64,000 nt of DNA from Gramella sp. AN32 (GCF_023718305.1 NZ_QEYO01000005.1:124001-188000), one strand, 5' to 3'; positions 45,899-54,996 are shown, counted from the first letter of the stretch. Numbers and translations: made by a program. The notes: generated by a model not told the origin, from the sequence alone.

Positions 45899-46702
45899 CT
45901 AAGCTGGTATGGCTTTAATCCCCAGGTTCTGAAAGATGAATTCGTCACTTAACAAATCGCTCATTCCATTTTTGGATACTTCAACTACCTCGCCTATGAT
46001 GATAATTGCTGGAGAACTCAATTTTTGTTCAGCTACCAGTTCTTCAATATTTGAGATTTTTCCTATGCAGCTTTTTTCATCTTCACGGGTGCCATTTTGG
46101 ATCACTGCCACCGGCGTGTTGATTTTTCCCTGGCTCTTGAATACGGAAACGATCTGGGATAATTTGCTCATTCCCATCAATATTACCACGGTTGCATTAG
46201 ACCTGGCCGCCAGTTGAATATCTCCTGATAATTTACGGTTTGAAGTTGTTCCGGTGAGCACCCAGAAACTTTCCGATACCTTTCGGTGAGTTACAGGAAT
46301 ACCCTGGTTCGCAGCCACTGCGAGTGCTGAAGAAATACCCGGGACCACTTCGGTAGCAATTCCAAGGCCAGACAAGTGAGCGATTTCTTCGCTTCCGCGG
46401 CCAAAAACAAAGGGATCACCACCTTTAAGGCGAACCACATTGCCGAATTGTAAAGCGTATTCTACCAGCAACTCGTTGATTTGCTCTTGAGTATAAGAAT
46501 GACAGCCTGTTCGCTTGCCTACAAAAAGCTTAACCGCATGTGGAGCGTAATTCAGTATTTCCTCGTTTACAAGCGCATCATAAAGAACAGCGTCTGCTTT
46601 TTCAAGGGCTTTCACTGCTTTTAGCGTTAGCAGTTCCGGATCGCCGGGTCCCGCGCCCACCAGGCTTACTTTAGGTTGAATTCTAATTGGATTTTTCATC
46701 AT
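45899..46702 (-). CDS. cobA: uroporphyrinogen-III C-methyltransferase (siroheme synthesis)
   Basis: About 267 residues from ATG 46702. VSLVGAGPGDPELLTLKAVKAL, GKRTGCHSYTQEQIN, RLKGGDPFVFGRG and VPGISSALA are SUMT motifs. It makes precorrin-2, the precursor of the siroheme in NirB. The gene lies between moaA and the moeA/mobA remnant, giving a cofactor operon for nitrate assimilation. Confidence 0.96.
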   Translation of the reverse strand: MMKNPIRIQPKVSLVGAGPGDPELLTLKAVKALEKADAVLYDALVNEEILNYAPHAVKLFVGKRTGCHSYTQEQINELLVEYALQFGNVVRLKGGDPFVFGRGSEEIAHLSGLGIATEVVPGISSALAVAANQGIPVTHRKVSESFWVLTGTTSNRKLSGDIQLAARSNATVVILMGMSKLSQIVSVFKSQGKINTPVAVIQNGTREDEKSCIGKISNIEELVAEQKLSSPAIIIIGEVVEVSKNGMSDLLSDEFIFQNLGIKAIPA

Positions 46703-46787
46703 TATAAATTTAGAGGTCAATACACTTCTGCTTATTTAAGCTGGCTGAAGATGATATTGATGGTTATTAAATGTCCTTTACAGGCTT

Positions 46788-47094
46788 TCAAATTGTACTT
46801 TCAGTTAATTGTTCAAGTTGTTCTTTTGTGTTGATGTTGTTTAAAAACAACACTTCTTTGAGATCGGACATTGCATCATCACCGCTTTAGTTTTGCCAAT
46901 TACTTTATATAAGCCGGAAGTATTCAAGATCATGGCATAACCATCCATTGCCGACTGACGGAAGGGAGCACGTATATTAGAGAGAAAATATCCTCTGCCA
47001 GCACCATACCCAGGGCATCGGTAAGGGGGGCATCCTTAAGTTGCAAATTCTCCGCTTGATTTATAAGTACTCTTACCTGTTTTCCCGAGATCAT
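46788..47094 (-). pseudogene. remnant of moeA (start) joined to the end of mobA
   Basis: From ATG 47094 the frame reads MISGKQVRVLINQAENLQLK..LGMVLAEDI, a good MoeA N-terminus. After a one-base shift near 46980 it continues NIRAPFRQSAMDGYAM, the MoeA substrate-loop signature. Some 20 codons on, the frame changes again to MSDLKEVLFLNNINTKEQLE..ESTI and a stop, which resembles the C-terminus of MobA. The central 300 residues of MoeA and all but the last 25 of MobA are gone. This looks like a deletion joining two once-adjacent genes, followed by decay. Confidence 0.75.
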
Positions 47095-47114
47095 TTTATA
47101 GCGTTATGTTTTTT

Positions 47115-47196
47115 CAAATATAACGTAGTAATACTTATAAACAAATAATAAATTAAGTAAATTTACTTAGTTTATTATTTTAATACTTATTTTTGA
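47115..47196. promoter_or_regulatory. divergent promoter region with nitrate-type operators
   Basis: Minus strand: -7 box TATATTTG at 47115-47122 for the moe/cobA/moaA genes. Plus strand: TTAAGTA-AATT-TACTTAG at 47153-47170 (7-4-7), plus half-sites TACTTAT at 47132-47138 and 47184-47190, the latter touching the -7 box TATTTTTG (47189-47196) of the barrel gene. The same motif is at nirB and narK. Confidence 0.65.
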
Positions 47197-47221
47197 GCTT
47201 TACCAATCAAACCTTATTAAT

Positions 47222-48490
47222 ATGAAATATTTTTTAGTCTTTCTTTCTACATTTCTATGTGCTACGGGAGTGTATGCTCAAACATTTAGTCTGGATGCAG
47301 ATATTAGACCTCGTTCTGAATATAGGCATGGCTATGGTAATTTGTTTCCAAACGAAGCTAAACCAGCGGCATTTGTAGTTCAGCGGTCCAGGCTGAACCT
47401 TGGATATACCGCCGAAAAATTAGAAATAATGATCAGTTTACAGGATGTAAGGACCTGGGGGGATACCCGGCAACTTTTGGCAGGCGACCCCAATAATTCC
47501 TTTTCCCTTTTTCAGGCCTGGGCAGAATTAAAACTAAGTAATAACTGGGCGACAAAACTCGGCCGACAGGTGATTTCTTATGATGACCAGCGGATATTTG
47601 GAGAGGTAGACTGGACTATGCAGGGACGCTTTCATGACGCCCTGCTTCTAAAATATCAAAAAGACGGTTTCAGGATGGATATTGGGGCTGCATTTAGCCA
47701 GGAAAATCCACGTTTAACAGGATCTGTATATAACATAAACGGTTTCTTCAGTTATAAGACCATGCAGTATGCTTATTTACATAAACAATGGAACCAGTCG
47801 AATATTAGTCTTTTATTTCTGAATAACGGATTTCAGAAATTTTCAGATCCTGCTAATGTGGTGGCAGACGGAGTGTATAACAGGCAGACTACCGGCACCT
47901 ATTTCCAGTTTCCGTTGGGGAATATCAAATTTTCGGGAAGTGCCTATTACCAATTCGGAAAAGCTTCCGAAGATATAGATTTAAGCGCTTATGAATTATC
48001 CCTACAGGGCGATTATAAGATTAAGAATACTCTACTGGGCCTTGGAGCCGAATTGTTAAGTGGAACAGATCAGGCGGGCAGCGATAAAAATCATTCCTTT
48101 TTTCCTTTGTATGGAACCAATCATAAATTCAATGGGTTTATGGATTATTTTTATGTAGGCAGCCATGCGAATAATGTGGGGCTGACCGATCTATTTGGAA
48201 AAGTACTTCTAAAAACCGGCGATAGTTCTTCCCTGCTTTTAAAAGCCCATTATTTTAGTTCGAATGCTGATCTTCTCAATAATGCCGATAAATACCTGGG
48301 AACGGAAATTGATTTGGTGTATGGCAGGCCATTGCTGAAAAACGTAAAACTGAACCTGGGCTATTCCCATATGTTTGCATCTGAAGGTATGAGCCTGATA
48401 AAAAATAATATCACCTCTAAAAATACGAATAACTGGGCCTGGGCGCAAGTGATTATTAATCCCAAGCTTTTTGAAATAAATTTTGAGTGA
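47222..48490 (+). CDS. outer-membrane beta-barrel, alginate-export/porin-like
   Basis: 422 residues, signal peptide ending VYAQ (about 20). The pattern FSLDADIRPRSEYRHGYGNLFP..QRSRLNLGY..LGRQVISYDDQRIFGEVDW is the alginate-export (AlgE-type) barrel family used by many flavobacterial outer-membrane channels. The operator shared with nirB and narK suggests it belongs to the nitrate regulon, perhaps as a nitrate porin. This is inference. Confidence 0.83.
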   Translation: MKYFLVFLSTFLCATGVYAQTFSLDADIRPRSEYRHGYGNLFPNEAKPAAFVVQRSRLNLGYTAEKLEIMISLQDVRTWGDTRQLLAGDPNNSFSLFQAWAELKLSNNWATKLGRQVISYDDQRIFGEVDWTMQGRFHDALLLKYQKDGFRMDIGAAFSQENPRLTGSVYNINGFFSYKTMQYAYLHKQWNQSNISLLFLNNGFQKFSDPANVVADGVYNRQTTGTYFQFPLGNIKFSGSAYYQFGKASEDIDLSAYELSLQGDYKIKNTLLGLGAELLSGTDQAGSDKNHSFFPLYGTNHKFNGFMDYFYVGSHANNVGLTDLFGKVLLKTGDSSSLLLKAHYFSSNADLLNNADKYLGTEIDLVYGRPLLKNVKLNLGYSHMFASEGMSLIKNNITSKNTNNWAWAQVIINPKLFEINFE

Positions 48491-48756
48491 AATATGGCAA
48501 TATTCCTGAGGTAAAATCCCTTTTCAAATATTCTATTTGCTTTAGATATAATTTCTTTATAAAGGAAATAATTTATATTCTGGGAAGATTGCCACCTATC
48601 TAGGCATTAAGGGTGAAGGAATAACCTCAAAATGAATTATATCGTGTTTACGAGCTCTACCAGAGAGGTCAAAATGAATGGTTACCGGATTGATCTCTAA
48701 AATAAGGATTTTTAACATGCTATTATTTGAGATACCCTTAGGGCAGTAGGCAAATT
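48491..48756. other. intergenic region without recognised gene
   Basis: About 270 bases. No sizeable frame. A 21-codon frame beginning MNYIVFTSSTREVKMNGYRI near 48632 looks like a chance or decayed fragment. Nothing else seen. Confidence 0.5.
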
Positions 48757-48782
48757 AAAAAACTCGCGTTTTTAGACACGAG
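48757..48782 (-). terminator. terminator of the blaR-amidase operon
   Basis: On the minus strand CTCGTG-N8-CGCGAG (one G-U pair) is followed by TTTTTT, 20 bp after the amidase stop. Confidence 0.65.
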
Positions 48783-48802
48783 CCTTATTGGGATTTTTAT
48801 TA

Positions 48803-50230
48803 TTAGTTGGAGAGGGAGCTTATGTGTTTTAGCCCATCCAATATTCTGCTTGCTATTATTTTTTGCTGTATTTTATCCTGAAGCTTTTTGGAGTCCATAT
48901 CATTAGTTAAAAATCCTAATTCTAAAAGGACAGATGGAACTTTAGAATCTTTAAGTATTATAAAATTCGCAGATTTAATATTCCCATTTTTATTATCACT
49001 TTCTAACTGTTTTTGAACTAAAATTTCAATGAATGATTTAGAAACTTTTTCGAAAAGATTATTTGATGAATAATAGCCTTCTACGCCATTCTGTTTGATA
49101 TTATTCGACGCATTACAATGCAAACTAAGTAATAAGTCAGGCTTGATCTTATTTATCAATTTTACCCTGTCATTCAGAGAAATAAATTCATCGGAATCTC
49201 GAGTAGAAATTATTTTAATATCGCTGCTTTCAGATAATTCTAAAAGTTGATTGGTTATTTCCAAATTTATATTCTTTTCCTCTAGATTACCTGCATCTTC
49301 ACCCCCATGACCTGGATCGATTAAGACTACAAAAGATTTATCCTCTTTTATTGGAGTTGATGAACTCAGGACGAAAATACCCGCACTAAGCAAAAACGCA
49401 AAACTAATTTTAAGTGCATTTTTAAAAATTGATGATTTTTGTTGGTGTAACATATTTAAACGGTTTTTGGTTTTTATTAAACTGAACCCACTATAGATCC
49501 CTAGAATATTCTTTTTCGATTGGTTTACTATTAGAGTTGAATAAAAGTCTAGATTTATTCCCGCATTGATAACGAATGAATCAGCCAGAAATTCATGATT
49601 TGTTTCTATTTCCTTTTTAAATAACCATATAAATGGGTTAAACCAGGAAAAACACATGAGTAATTCAACTAAGATGATATCAAAAGAATGATATTGTTGA
49701 GAATGGCAATTTTCATGTAGCAATATGGATTTTAAATCAGTCTCATTTTCTAAATGTTTAGGTCTTAAAAAAATATAATTGAAAAAACTAAAAGGACTGT
49801 TGGTGTCCTCTGTAAGACTTATCTCCTGACCCCTATAGTGAAGCTTTTTACTGCTTTTTATCAAATAAGAAACTTTCTTTAAATTCCATAAAAGCCTCAA
49901 CAGCATTACAAAGGATATTGTAAAATATATAATTGAAATCACTGAAATTTCCTTAGGGGTTTGATATTGAATTATTTCAGAATTTCCGAAAGATACATCG
50001 GGTGAAGTATCTATAAGATTGGCAGTTGTGATGTCTTGATCGATCTTATTGATAGGATTCCAATTTAAACCATAATCTAATTGTAAATAAGGTGAAGCAA
50101 AGCAGAGCAAAAGGGATGTTAATAAATAGATTCTGTTAAGTTCTAAGTTCTTCTCGTTTTTTAATAAAAAAACATAAATAAGATAAAATAAGCTTAGAAG
50201 GATTATATTATAGCATATGAATTCTATCAT
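48803..50230 (-). CDS. M56 (BlaR1-type) metalloprotease fused to an N-acetylmuramoyl-L-alanine amidase
   Basis: 475 residues. N-terminal half: about four membrane helices with a cytosolic zinc site HENCH (about 170-174) and an E/NHEFLADSFV third-ligand segment, typical of BlaR1/MecR1 family M56. C-terminal half (from about 300): AmiC-like amidase_3 with DPGHGGEDAGNLEEKNINL, HCNAS and VLLELGFLTN. BlaR1 normally carries a penicillin-binding sensor here. The following gene is BlaI. The suggestion is a wall-sensing relay with a peptidoglycan hydrolase as sensor; the mechanism is inference. Confidence 0.85.
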   Translation of the reverse strand: MIEFICYNIILLSLFYLIYVFLLKNEKNLELNRIYLLTSLLLCFASPYLQLDYGLNWNPINKIDQDITTANLIDTSPDVSFGNSEIIQYQTPKEISVISIIYFTISFVMLLRLLWNLKKVSYLIKSSKKLHYRGQEISLTEDTNSPFSFFNYIFLRPKHLENETDLKSILLHENCHSQQYHSFDIILVELLMCFSWFNPFIWLFKKEIETNHEFLADSFVINAGINLDFYSTLIVNQSKKNILGIYSGFSLIKTKNRLNMLHQQKSSIFKNALKISFAFLLSAGIFVLSSSTPIKEDKSFVVLIDPGHGGEDAGNLEEKNINLEITNQLLELSESSDIKIISTRDSDEFISLNDRVKLINKIKPDLLLSLHCNASNNIKQNGVEGYYSSNNLFEKVSKSFIEILVQKQLESDNKNGNIKSANFIILKDSKVPSVLLELGFLTNDMDSKKLQDKIQQKIIASRILDGLKHISSLSN

Positions 50231-50231
50231 A

Positions 50232-50609
50232 TTATTCTTTTTTAGAAATTTTATCTTTTAAAATTTTTTCCAATTCCTTTAATTCTTCTAAGCTCAGGTC
50301 TGAATTTTTAGTAAAAAATGATGCAAATTGAGAACTGGAATTATTAAAGAAGTTTGAAACGATGTCTTTAAAATGATTTTTGAAATAATCATTTCTTTTT
50401 AAAATGGGAAAATAATTTTTATCCCTGCCACTTTTCTCAAAACCAATATAATTTTTCTTTACCATCCTACTGATGAGTGTTGAGATAGTTGTATAAGCTG
50501 GTTTGGGTTCGGGAAACTCTTCGACTATATCTTTTAAAAAACCTCTTTCAATCTTCCAGAGGTATTTCATGATTTCAAGTTCAGTCTTATTTAATTGCTT
50601 TATATCCAC
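50232..50609 (-). CDS. BlaI/MecI-family repressor
   Basis: 125 residues, GTG start. Winged helix: LNKTELEIMKYLWKIERGFLKDIVE..AYTTISTLISRMVKK..IGFEKSGRDKNYF. C-terminal dimerisation region SLEELKELEKILKDKISKKE. One base before the M56-amidase gene. A palindromic operator overlaps its promoter, as in other BlaI systems. Confidence 0.93.
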   Translation of the reverse strand: MDIKQLNKTELEIMKYLWKIERGFLKDIVEEFPEPKPAYTTISTLISRMVKKNYIGFEKSGRDKNYFPILKRNDYFKNHFKDIVSNFFNNSSSQFASFFTKNSDLSLEELKELEKILKDKISKKE

Positions 50610-50623
50610 AAAAGTAGTTTTAA

Positions 50624-50639
50624 TACTACAAATGTAGTA
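50624..50639 (-). promoter_or_regulatory. BlaI operator overlapping the -7 box
   Basis: TACTACA-AA-TGTAGTA, a perfect 7-2-7 palindrome with the TACA/TGTA core of BlaI/MecI sites. The minus-strand -7 box TACATTTG (50629-50636) lies inside it. Confidence 0.75.
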
Positions 50640-50690
50640 ATATTATTTTAATAAATATTATTTTATTGAAAATTTTCTTGTAGCAAGGAT

Positions 50691-50755
50691 CTTGGTTAAC
50701 GTAAATGGCGTGGATTAGGGAGGTAGCTCGGCGGCTTAGTTGTTTGTTACTTGGT
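50691..50755 (+). repeat. cassette-like intergenic repeat, copy A
   Basis: Shares CGGCTTAGTTGTTTGTTACTTG with copy D (62281-62382) and the block TTGGTTA.CG.AA.TGGCGT upstream. Short copy: lacks the distal ACTCGATTG..CGCTATTT part seen in B, C and D. Confidence 0.65.
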
Positions 50756-50764
50756 ATTTAAATT

Positions 50765-51322
50765 TTATTTTATATCATCGGTAAAATGTCCTCCATGTTT
50801 TCCCCTTGAGAATTTTTCATTATTAAAGTGAGAGGATTTTCCTTTGGGTATGGACAAACTCTTCCATTCGTTTCCTTTTATCATTCGGCCAATATATACG
50901 ATTTGTCCTATATGATATGAATAATGAGCAAACTGTCGATTTACAGCTTCAATAATAGAATGTGATTGATTGCGGATGAAAATTTCTGTATCAAAATTTT
51001 GTTCCTCTATAGAATTCAAAGCATCGAACAAGCATTTCCATCCGTCATTCCATTTCGATAACAGTTCCTCTTTTGTTCTAATAACGGCTTCAAATTCTAA
51101 ATCCCTATTCCGCCATTCTTTTTCCCCATCTGAGGTCAGAAAATCAGTCCAACGCGATTTCATATTGCCCGAAAGGTGGTTCGCAATGATAGAGATGGAA
51201 TTTGATTCATTATTGAATTGCCAGAAGAAATCCTTTTCATCTAGTTGGTCAAAAGTCTTTTCTCCAAGAGATTTATAATATTTAAATTGTCTTTTGATAC
51301 TATTTAAGTATTCTAATTTCAT
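50765..51322 (-). CDS. DUF1572 (DinB-like) family protein
   Basis: 185 residues. FKYYKSLGEKTFDQLDEKDFFW..SISIIANHLSGNMKSRWTDFLTSDGEKEWRNRDLEF is the DUF1572 signature; NRQFAHYSYHIGQIVYIGRM is the C-terminal helix with two His that may bind metal as in DinB proteins. Solitary gene with its own 3' repeat. Function unknown. Confidence 0.92.
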   Translation of the reverse strand: MKLEYLNSIKRQFKYYKSLGEKTFDQLDEKDFFWQFNNESNSISIIANHLSGNMKSRWTDFLTSDGEKEWRNRDLEFEAVIRTKEELLSKWNDGWKCLFDALNSIEEQNFDTEIFIRNQSHSIIEAVNRQFAHYSYHIGQIVYIGRMIKGNEWKSLSIPKGKSSHFNNEKFSRGKHGGHFTDDIK

Positions 51323-51504
51323 TTCAAATGTTGTAAAAAGTTTTGGTTCATAAATAACCTGAAGGGATGCGTTGTCGGCTTATTTATTTTAGGTGTGATA
51401 ACTAAATTATCACTTTTCATTGGAATACCGTTATTCACATCTATTTTAGAGACAATCTTATTACAAGTGCCATTACGAGCGTAGCGAAGCAATTCCATGA
51501 GCAA

Positions 51505-51893
51505 TTAGCACTAATCAATTTATCGAAATCCTGCTTACACATTTCGACTCCGCTAAATGTGACAAAGCATTTGTCCATTGCGAGGAAACGAAGTGAACAG
51601 GATAGTCATTGCGTGGAAACGAAGTGACCGAAGCAATCTCATGTAAGAACAAACAAGGAAGAGGTCGCCACGCTACGCTCGCGATGACAATCAGCAGGGA
51701 ATGCGTCCCAAGTTTCGGATTCGGGACCCGTAGGTGCAAAATCCGTTAAAAAAGAATTACTGTTTGAGCGAAGCGAGTTCAATTCTTTTAGGATTTAAAC
51801 CCTTACGGGTGAACGAGAAACTGCAGACTAGCTTTTTTGTTTCTTTTTCAGCAATGGAAAAAGAAAAGAATGAGAATATGCTTCGACTGCTCT
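51505..51893. repeat. long inverted repeat, right copy
   Basis: Reverse complement of the left copy at 44163-44770 (minus its roughly 250-bp insertion). Most positions agree across both blocks. Confidence 0.85.
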
Positions 51894-51901
51894 ATTAATC
51901 T

Positions 51902-52303
51902 TTATTTACTCCTTTTTATAATAAATCCATTTTTGATTTCTTCAAATCCTATTTTTGGATAATATTCCATCGCCAATGGCGCAGAAAGTAAAATCAAGGC
52001 AGTTTCATTACCAATTTCCCTTTTGGTCATTTCTATTAATCGCTTACCTATTCCTTCTTTTTGGTATTCTTCTTTAACAGCTAAATCTGATAAATAGCAA
52101 GCGTAGCAGTAGTCGGTTATAGCACGAGATATTCCAATTAGCTCACTATCTGACCACGCACTAATGATTAAGTTAGAATTTGCATACATTTTTGTTATCC
52201 TTTCGCTTTCTGCGGTTGGGCGTTTTATTCCTGAACTATTATAAACTTCAATAATATCTGATGTCTCTGGAATTAATCCAATTTTATATATGATGTTTTT
52301 CAT
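51902..52303 (-). CDS. GNAT-family acetyltransferase
   Basis: 133 residues. SDLAVKEEYQKEGIGKRLIEM holds the acetyl-CoA loop Q/RxxGxG/A; LLSAPLAMEYYPKIGFEEI is the usual C-terminal part. Substrate unknown. Solitary gene at the edge of the right inverted repeat. Confidence 0.93.
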   Translation of the reverse strand: MKNIIYKIGLIPETSDIIEVYNSSGIKRPTAESERITKMYANSNLIISAWSDSELIGISRAITDYCYACYLSDLAVKEEYQKEGIGKRLIEMTKREIGNETALILLSAPLAMEYYPKIGFEEIKNGFIIKRSK

Positions 52304-52491
52304 TGTATTTCATTTTTTTTTAGCTTGTTGCCAAAAGTCCACGTAGAATGACAATTGACGCGGAGTTATGGATGCTCCCGCTCGCTAGCTTAGGGATTTC
52401 CGGCTTAACGTTTTTTTTATTAAATATAATTTAGTCCTTTTCAAATAAACACGCTTTTGAGTTAGGATATGGCGTTGGAGACAGATTTAAT

Positions 52492-52755
52492 TTACGATTT
52501 CAATTCCTTCAAATTTTTCAACCAAATCATCCATAGGTTTCGTAATCCTAGATTTGAAACCTCACGTGCAATATTCCTTTTTTCCAATTGCTCGAATTGG
52601 TGAACCTTTCGGATATATTTGAATTGAATTTGGTTTAATTGTCTTCGCCTGATATAATAAGGAATAGCAATATATCCTATTATAAATAATAACATGGCGC
52701 TGATAAATAAAATGCTAAAAACAAACCATGTATCTATGTCAACTCTAAAATCCAT
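52492..52755 (-). CDS. 87-residue membrane protein, perhaps a truncated sensor kinase
   Basis: One helix (about residues 11-33, FVFSILFISAMLLFIIGYIAI) followed by a basic, helical region, QLEKRNIAREVSN, which faintly resembles the H-box of HisKA_3 kinases. The last 25 codons read differently and also protein-like in another frame (KPMDDLVEKFEGIEIVN), so a late frameshift is possible. Not a recognised family. Confidence 0.4.
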   Translation of the reverse strand: MDFRVDIDTWFVFSILFISAMLLFIIGYIAIPYYIRRRQLNQIQFKYIRKVHQFEQLEKRNIAREVSNLGLRNLWMIWLKNLKELKS

Positions 52756-52805
52756 TAAATTTCATTTCAAAACTCCATAATTAATACTAGCTACATTAAT
52801 CCCGG

Positions 52806-52905
52806 GCGCAAGTAATGTAGAGTTAGCGCTTGTTCTTGTTGGCTTTGTTATTTATTCCCTGAGGTTTCTAAAATATCACTTTTTACTCGATTGCCCGTTA
52901 TTTGA
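52806..52905 (+). repeat. cassette-like intergenic repeat, copy B
   Basis: GCAAGTAATGTAGAGTTAG..TTGTTGGCTTTGTTATT..TCTAAAATATCACTTTTTACTCGATTGCCCG. Same orientation and order as C and D. Confidence 0.7.
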
Positions 52906-53031
52906 TGTTTATCGATGTTACATGTAGGTTTTCCATGAATTATGTTTTAAATAATCTCCAGTGTAACACACCACAAAATGGATTGTCTCTAATGTATATA
53001 ATCAATCATTAATTTAGACAATCCATCAATT

Positions 53032-54522
53032 ATGCAGAAACAAACTTTCTTCGCTTATCTAATTTTCTTCTTAGGTTTTACTTTCCAATCAAGTGCTCAG
53101 GATACCCATCAAGCTCAAATCGATACGTTGTTGGACATTTGCTATGAGCGTGGAATATTTAATGGCAATGCTTTGGTGATTAAAGATGATAAAATCATTT
53201 ATAGTGCTGAAAAAGGTTTTACAGATGCAAGCAAAACTAAACAACTTGATAAAAATTCGATTTTTGATATTGGCTCCATTTCAAAGGAGTTCAATGCCGT
53301 AGCGATTATGATGCTCGAAGAAAAAGGATTGCTAAATCTAGACGATGAAATTTCGAAATATCAATTAGGTCTTCCCGAATGGTCGCATAAAATTACTATC
53401 AAAAATCTGTTGCAATATAGTAGTGGATTGCCTTTGGTTGATTGGGAAAATGTACATGGCGACAATGACCTTTATAATAATTTAAAATCCCTCAATGCAT
53501 TGGAGTTTGAACCTGGTACGGGTTATTTGTATAGCAATAACAACGTATTTCTTCAAAGACGAATCGTAGAAAAAATAACTGGTAAAACTTTCAGCGAATT
53601 TATTAAATTGAACCTTCTACAACCTATGGGGATGCATAATTCGGTGATTGACCACCAATACGAAAATCCAAATTTCGTAAGAGGGTTCAATAGCGACAAC
53701 ATTAATGACGAGAAGTTGGAATTAAAAATGTCTGGCTGGGTATGCCCAAACATTAGTGATTTGGCTAAGTGGGCGAAGCAATTGTTGTCCTACAACCTAA
53801 TTTCACGAAAATCTCTACATACTCTTTTTGAAACCTACTCAAATGATAGTCAGTCCCCGCTGGGTAACGGTAAATTTGTTAATGGGGAATTGGTTACGTA
53901 TGAACATCATGGCTCATCCCTAAACTATGAATCCATGGTTCATTTCGATCTCCAGGAAAAGTTATTGATCATCCTGATGACTAATAGCAAAAGTTTGAAA
54001 ATTAGTGAAATAAATGAAGCTATAAGGCATATTTTAAAAGATGAAGGTTACGAAATACCTCAAAAGTCTGTTTACCTGACTATTCGGGAAAAGACTTATG
54101 ATGATGTGGACGAAGGTGTAGCCTACTATAAAAGGTTAAAGGATTCCAGTTTGGATACTTATAATTTTTCTGATCAATGGGAGTTGGCCCGCTTGTCTTA
54201 CAAATTGCTCGAAAAAAATCAAAATGAGGAGGCAATTAAAATATTGGAACTCCTGATTTCAGAACTACCTATTAAATCTGAAGAAACACTTGAATTTATA
54301 GGATCGAGGATTTTAGAGGAAAACCAGGTTGATAAATCCATAAAGGTCTATGAATTAATGGTGGCGGAATTTCCTTCCGGTAAGTCGTATAGTGGTTTGG
54401 GTGACGCTTATTTTAAAAAGGAGCAAATTGATCTCGCTTTGCGCAATTATAAAAAATCTTTGCAAATTGAACCTGAAAATGAAAATTCAAAAAAAATGAT
54501 TTTGGCGATTGAAAAGTTATGA
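53032..54522 (+). CDS. secreted serine hydrolase, beta-lactamase fold, with TPR tail
   Basis: 496 residues, signal peptide ending SSAQ (about 22). Class C-type motifs: SxxK as SISK (about residue 85), YSN (about 168), and HHGSS (KTG equivalent). The C-terminal 100 residues look like TPR helices (SGLGDAYFKKEQIDLALRNYKKSLQIEPENEN). Such proteins are peptidase or esterase-like in the periplasm; no evidence for antibiotic hydrolysis. The only plus-strand gene in this stretch. Confidence 0.88.
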   Translation: MQKQTFFAYLIFFLGFTFQSSAQDTHQAQIDTLLDICYERGIFNGNALVIKDDKIIYSAEKGFTDASKTKQLDKNSIFDIGSISKEFNAVAIMMLEEKGLLNLDDEISKYQLGLPEWSHKITIKNLLQYSSGLPLVDWENVHGDNDLYNNLKSLNALEFEPGTGYLYSNNNVFLQRRIVEKITGKTFSEFIKLNLLQPMGMHNSVIDHQYENPNFVRGFNSDNINDEKLELKMSGWVCPNISDLAKWAKQLLSYNLISRKSLHTLFETYSNDSQSPLGNGKFVNGELVTYEHHGSSLNYESMVHFDLQEKLLIILMTNSKSLKISEINEAIRHILKDEGYEIPQKSVYLTIREKTYDDVDEGVAYYKRLKDSSLDTYNFSDQWELARLSYKLLEKNQNEEAIKILELLISELPIKSEETLEFIGSRILEENQVDKSIKVYELMVAEFPSGKSYSGLGDAYFKKEQIDLALRNYKKSLQIEPENENSKKMILAIEKL

Positions 54523-54580
54523 TTTAAGCGAGATTGTATTTTCTTATTATTAGGGGATTTTTTCGATATTGGTAAACGTG

Positions 54581-54682
54581 CTTGGTTACGCAAGTAGCGT
54601 AGAGTAGGGGACGATTTCTTGCCGGCTTTGCTGTTTGTTACCTGGGTCTCACTAGAATACCCGCTATTTACTCTTCACCGAT
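54581..54682 (+). repeat. cassette-like intergenic repeat, copy C
   Basis: CTTGGTTACGCAAGTAGCGT..AGAGTAGGGG..TTGCCGGCTTTGCTGTTTGTTACC..TATTTACTC. Terminal GGTTAC and GTTACC blocks, 50 bp apart. Confidence 0.7.
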
Positions 54683-54996
54683 GGGAGGTGCTATTTAATT
54701 CAGTGATCTGTCGTAATTCCTTTCCGAATTTTTATTTGTCCGTTAAAGTACCTAATAGGCAAATCATGACTAAAATTGTCACGTCGAGCATTTCGACTTC
54801 GCTCAATACAGGCTCAAGTCTAGACGTTTTTGTTTGACCTTTCGATTGCGCTCAAGGTGACAAAAACTTATGTTAGGTGTCTAAACGGATAAGCATATAA
54901 CTATTTTCTTTCCTGGTTACTAAATTACAGTTTTTCGGCAATACCCATTACCTGCCGGCGGGGCAGGTTCGTGATGAACCGACTTGGCAACTGGCA

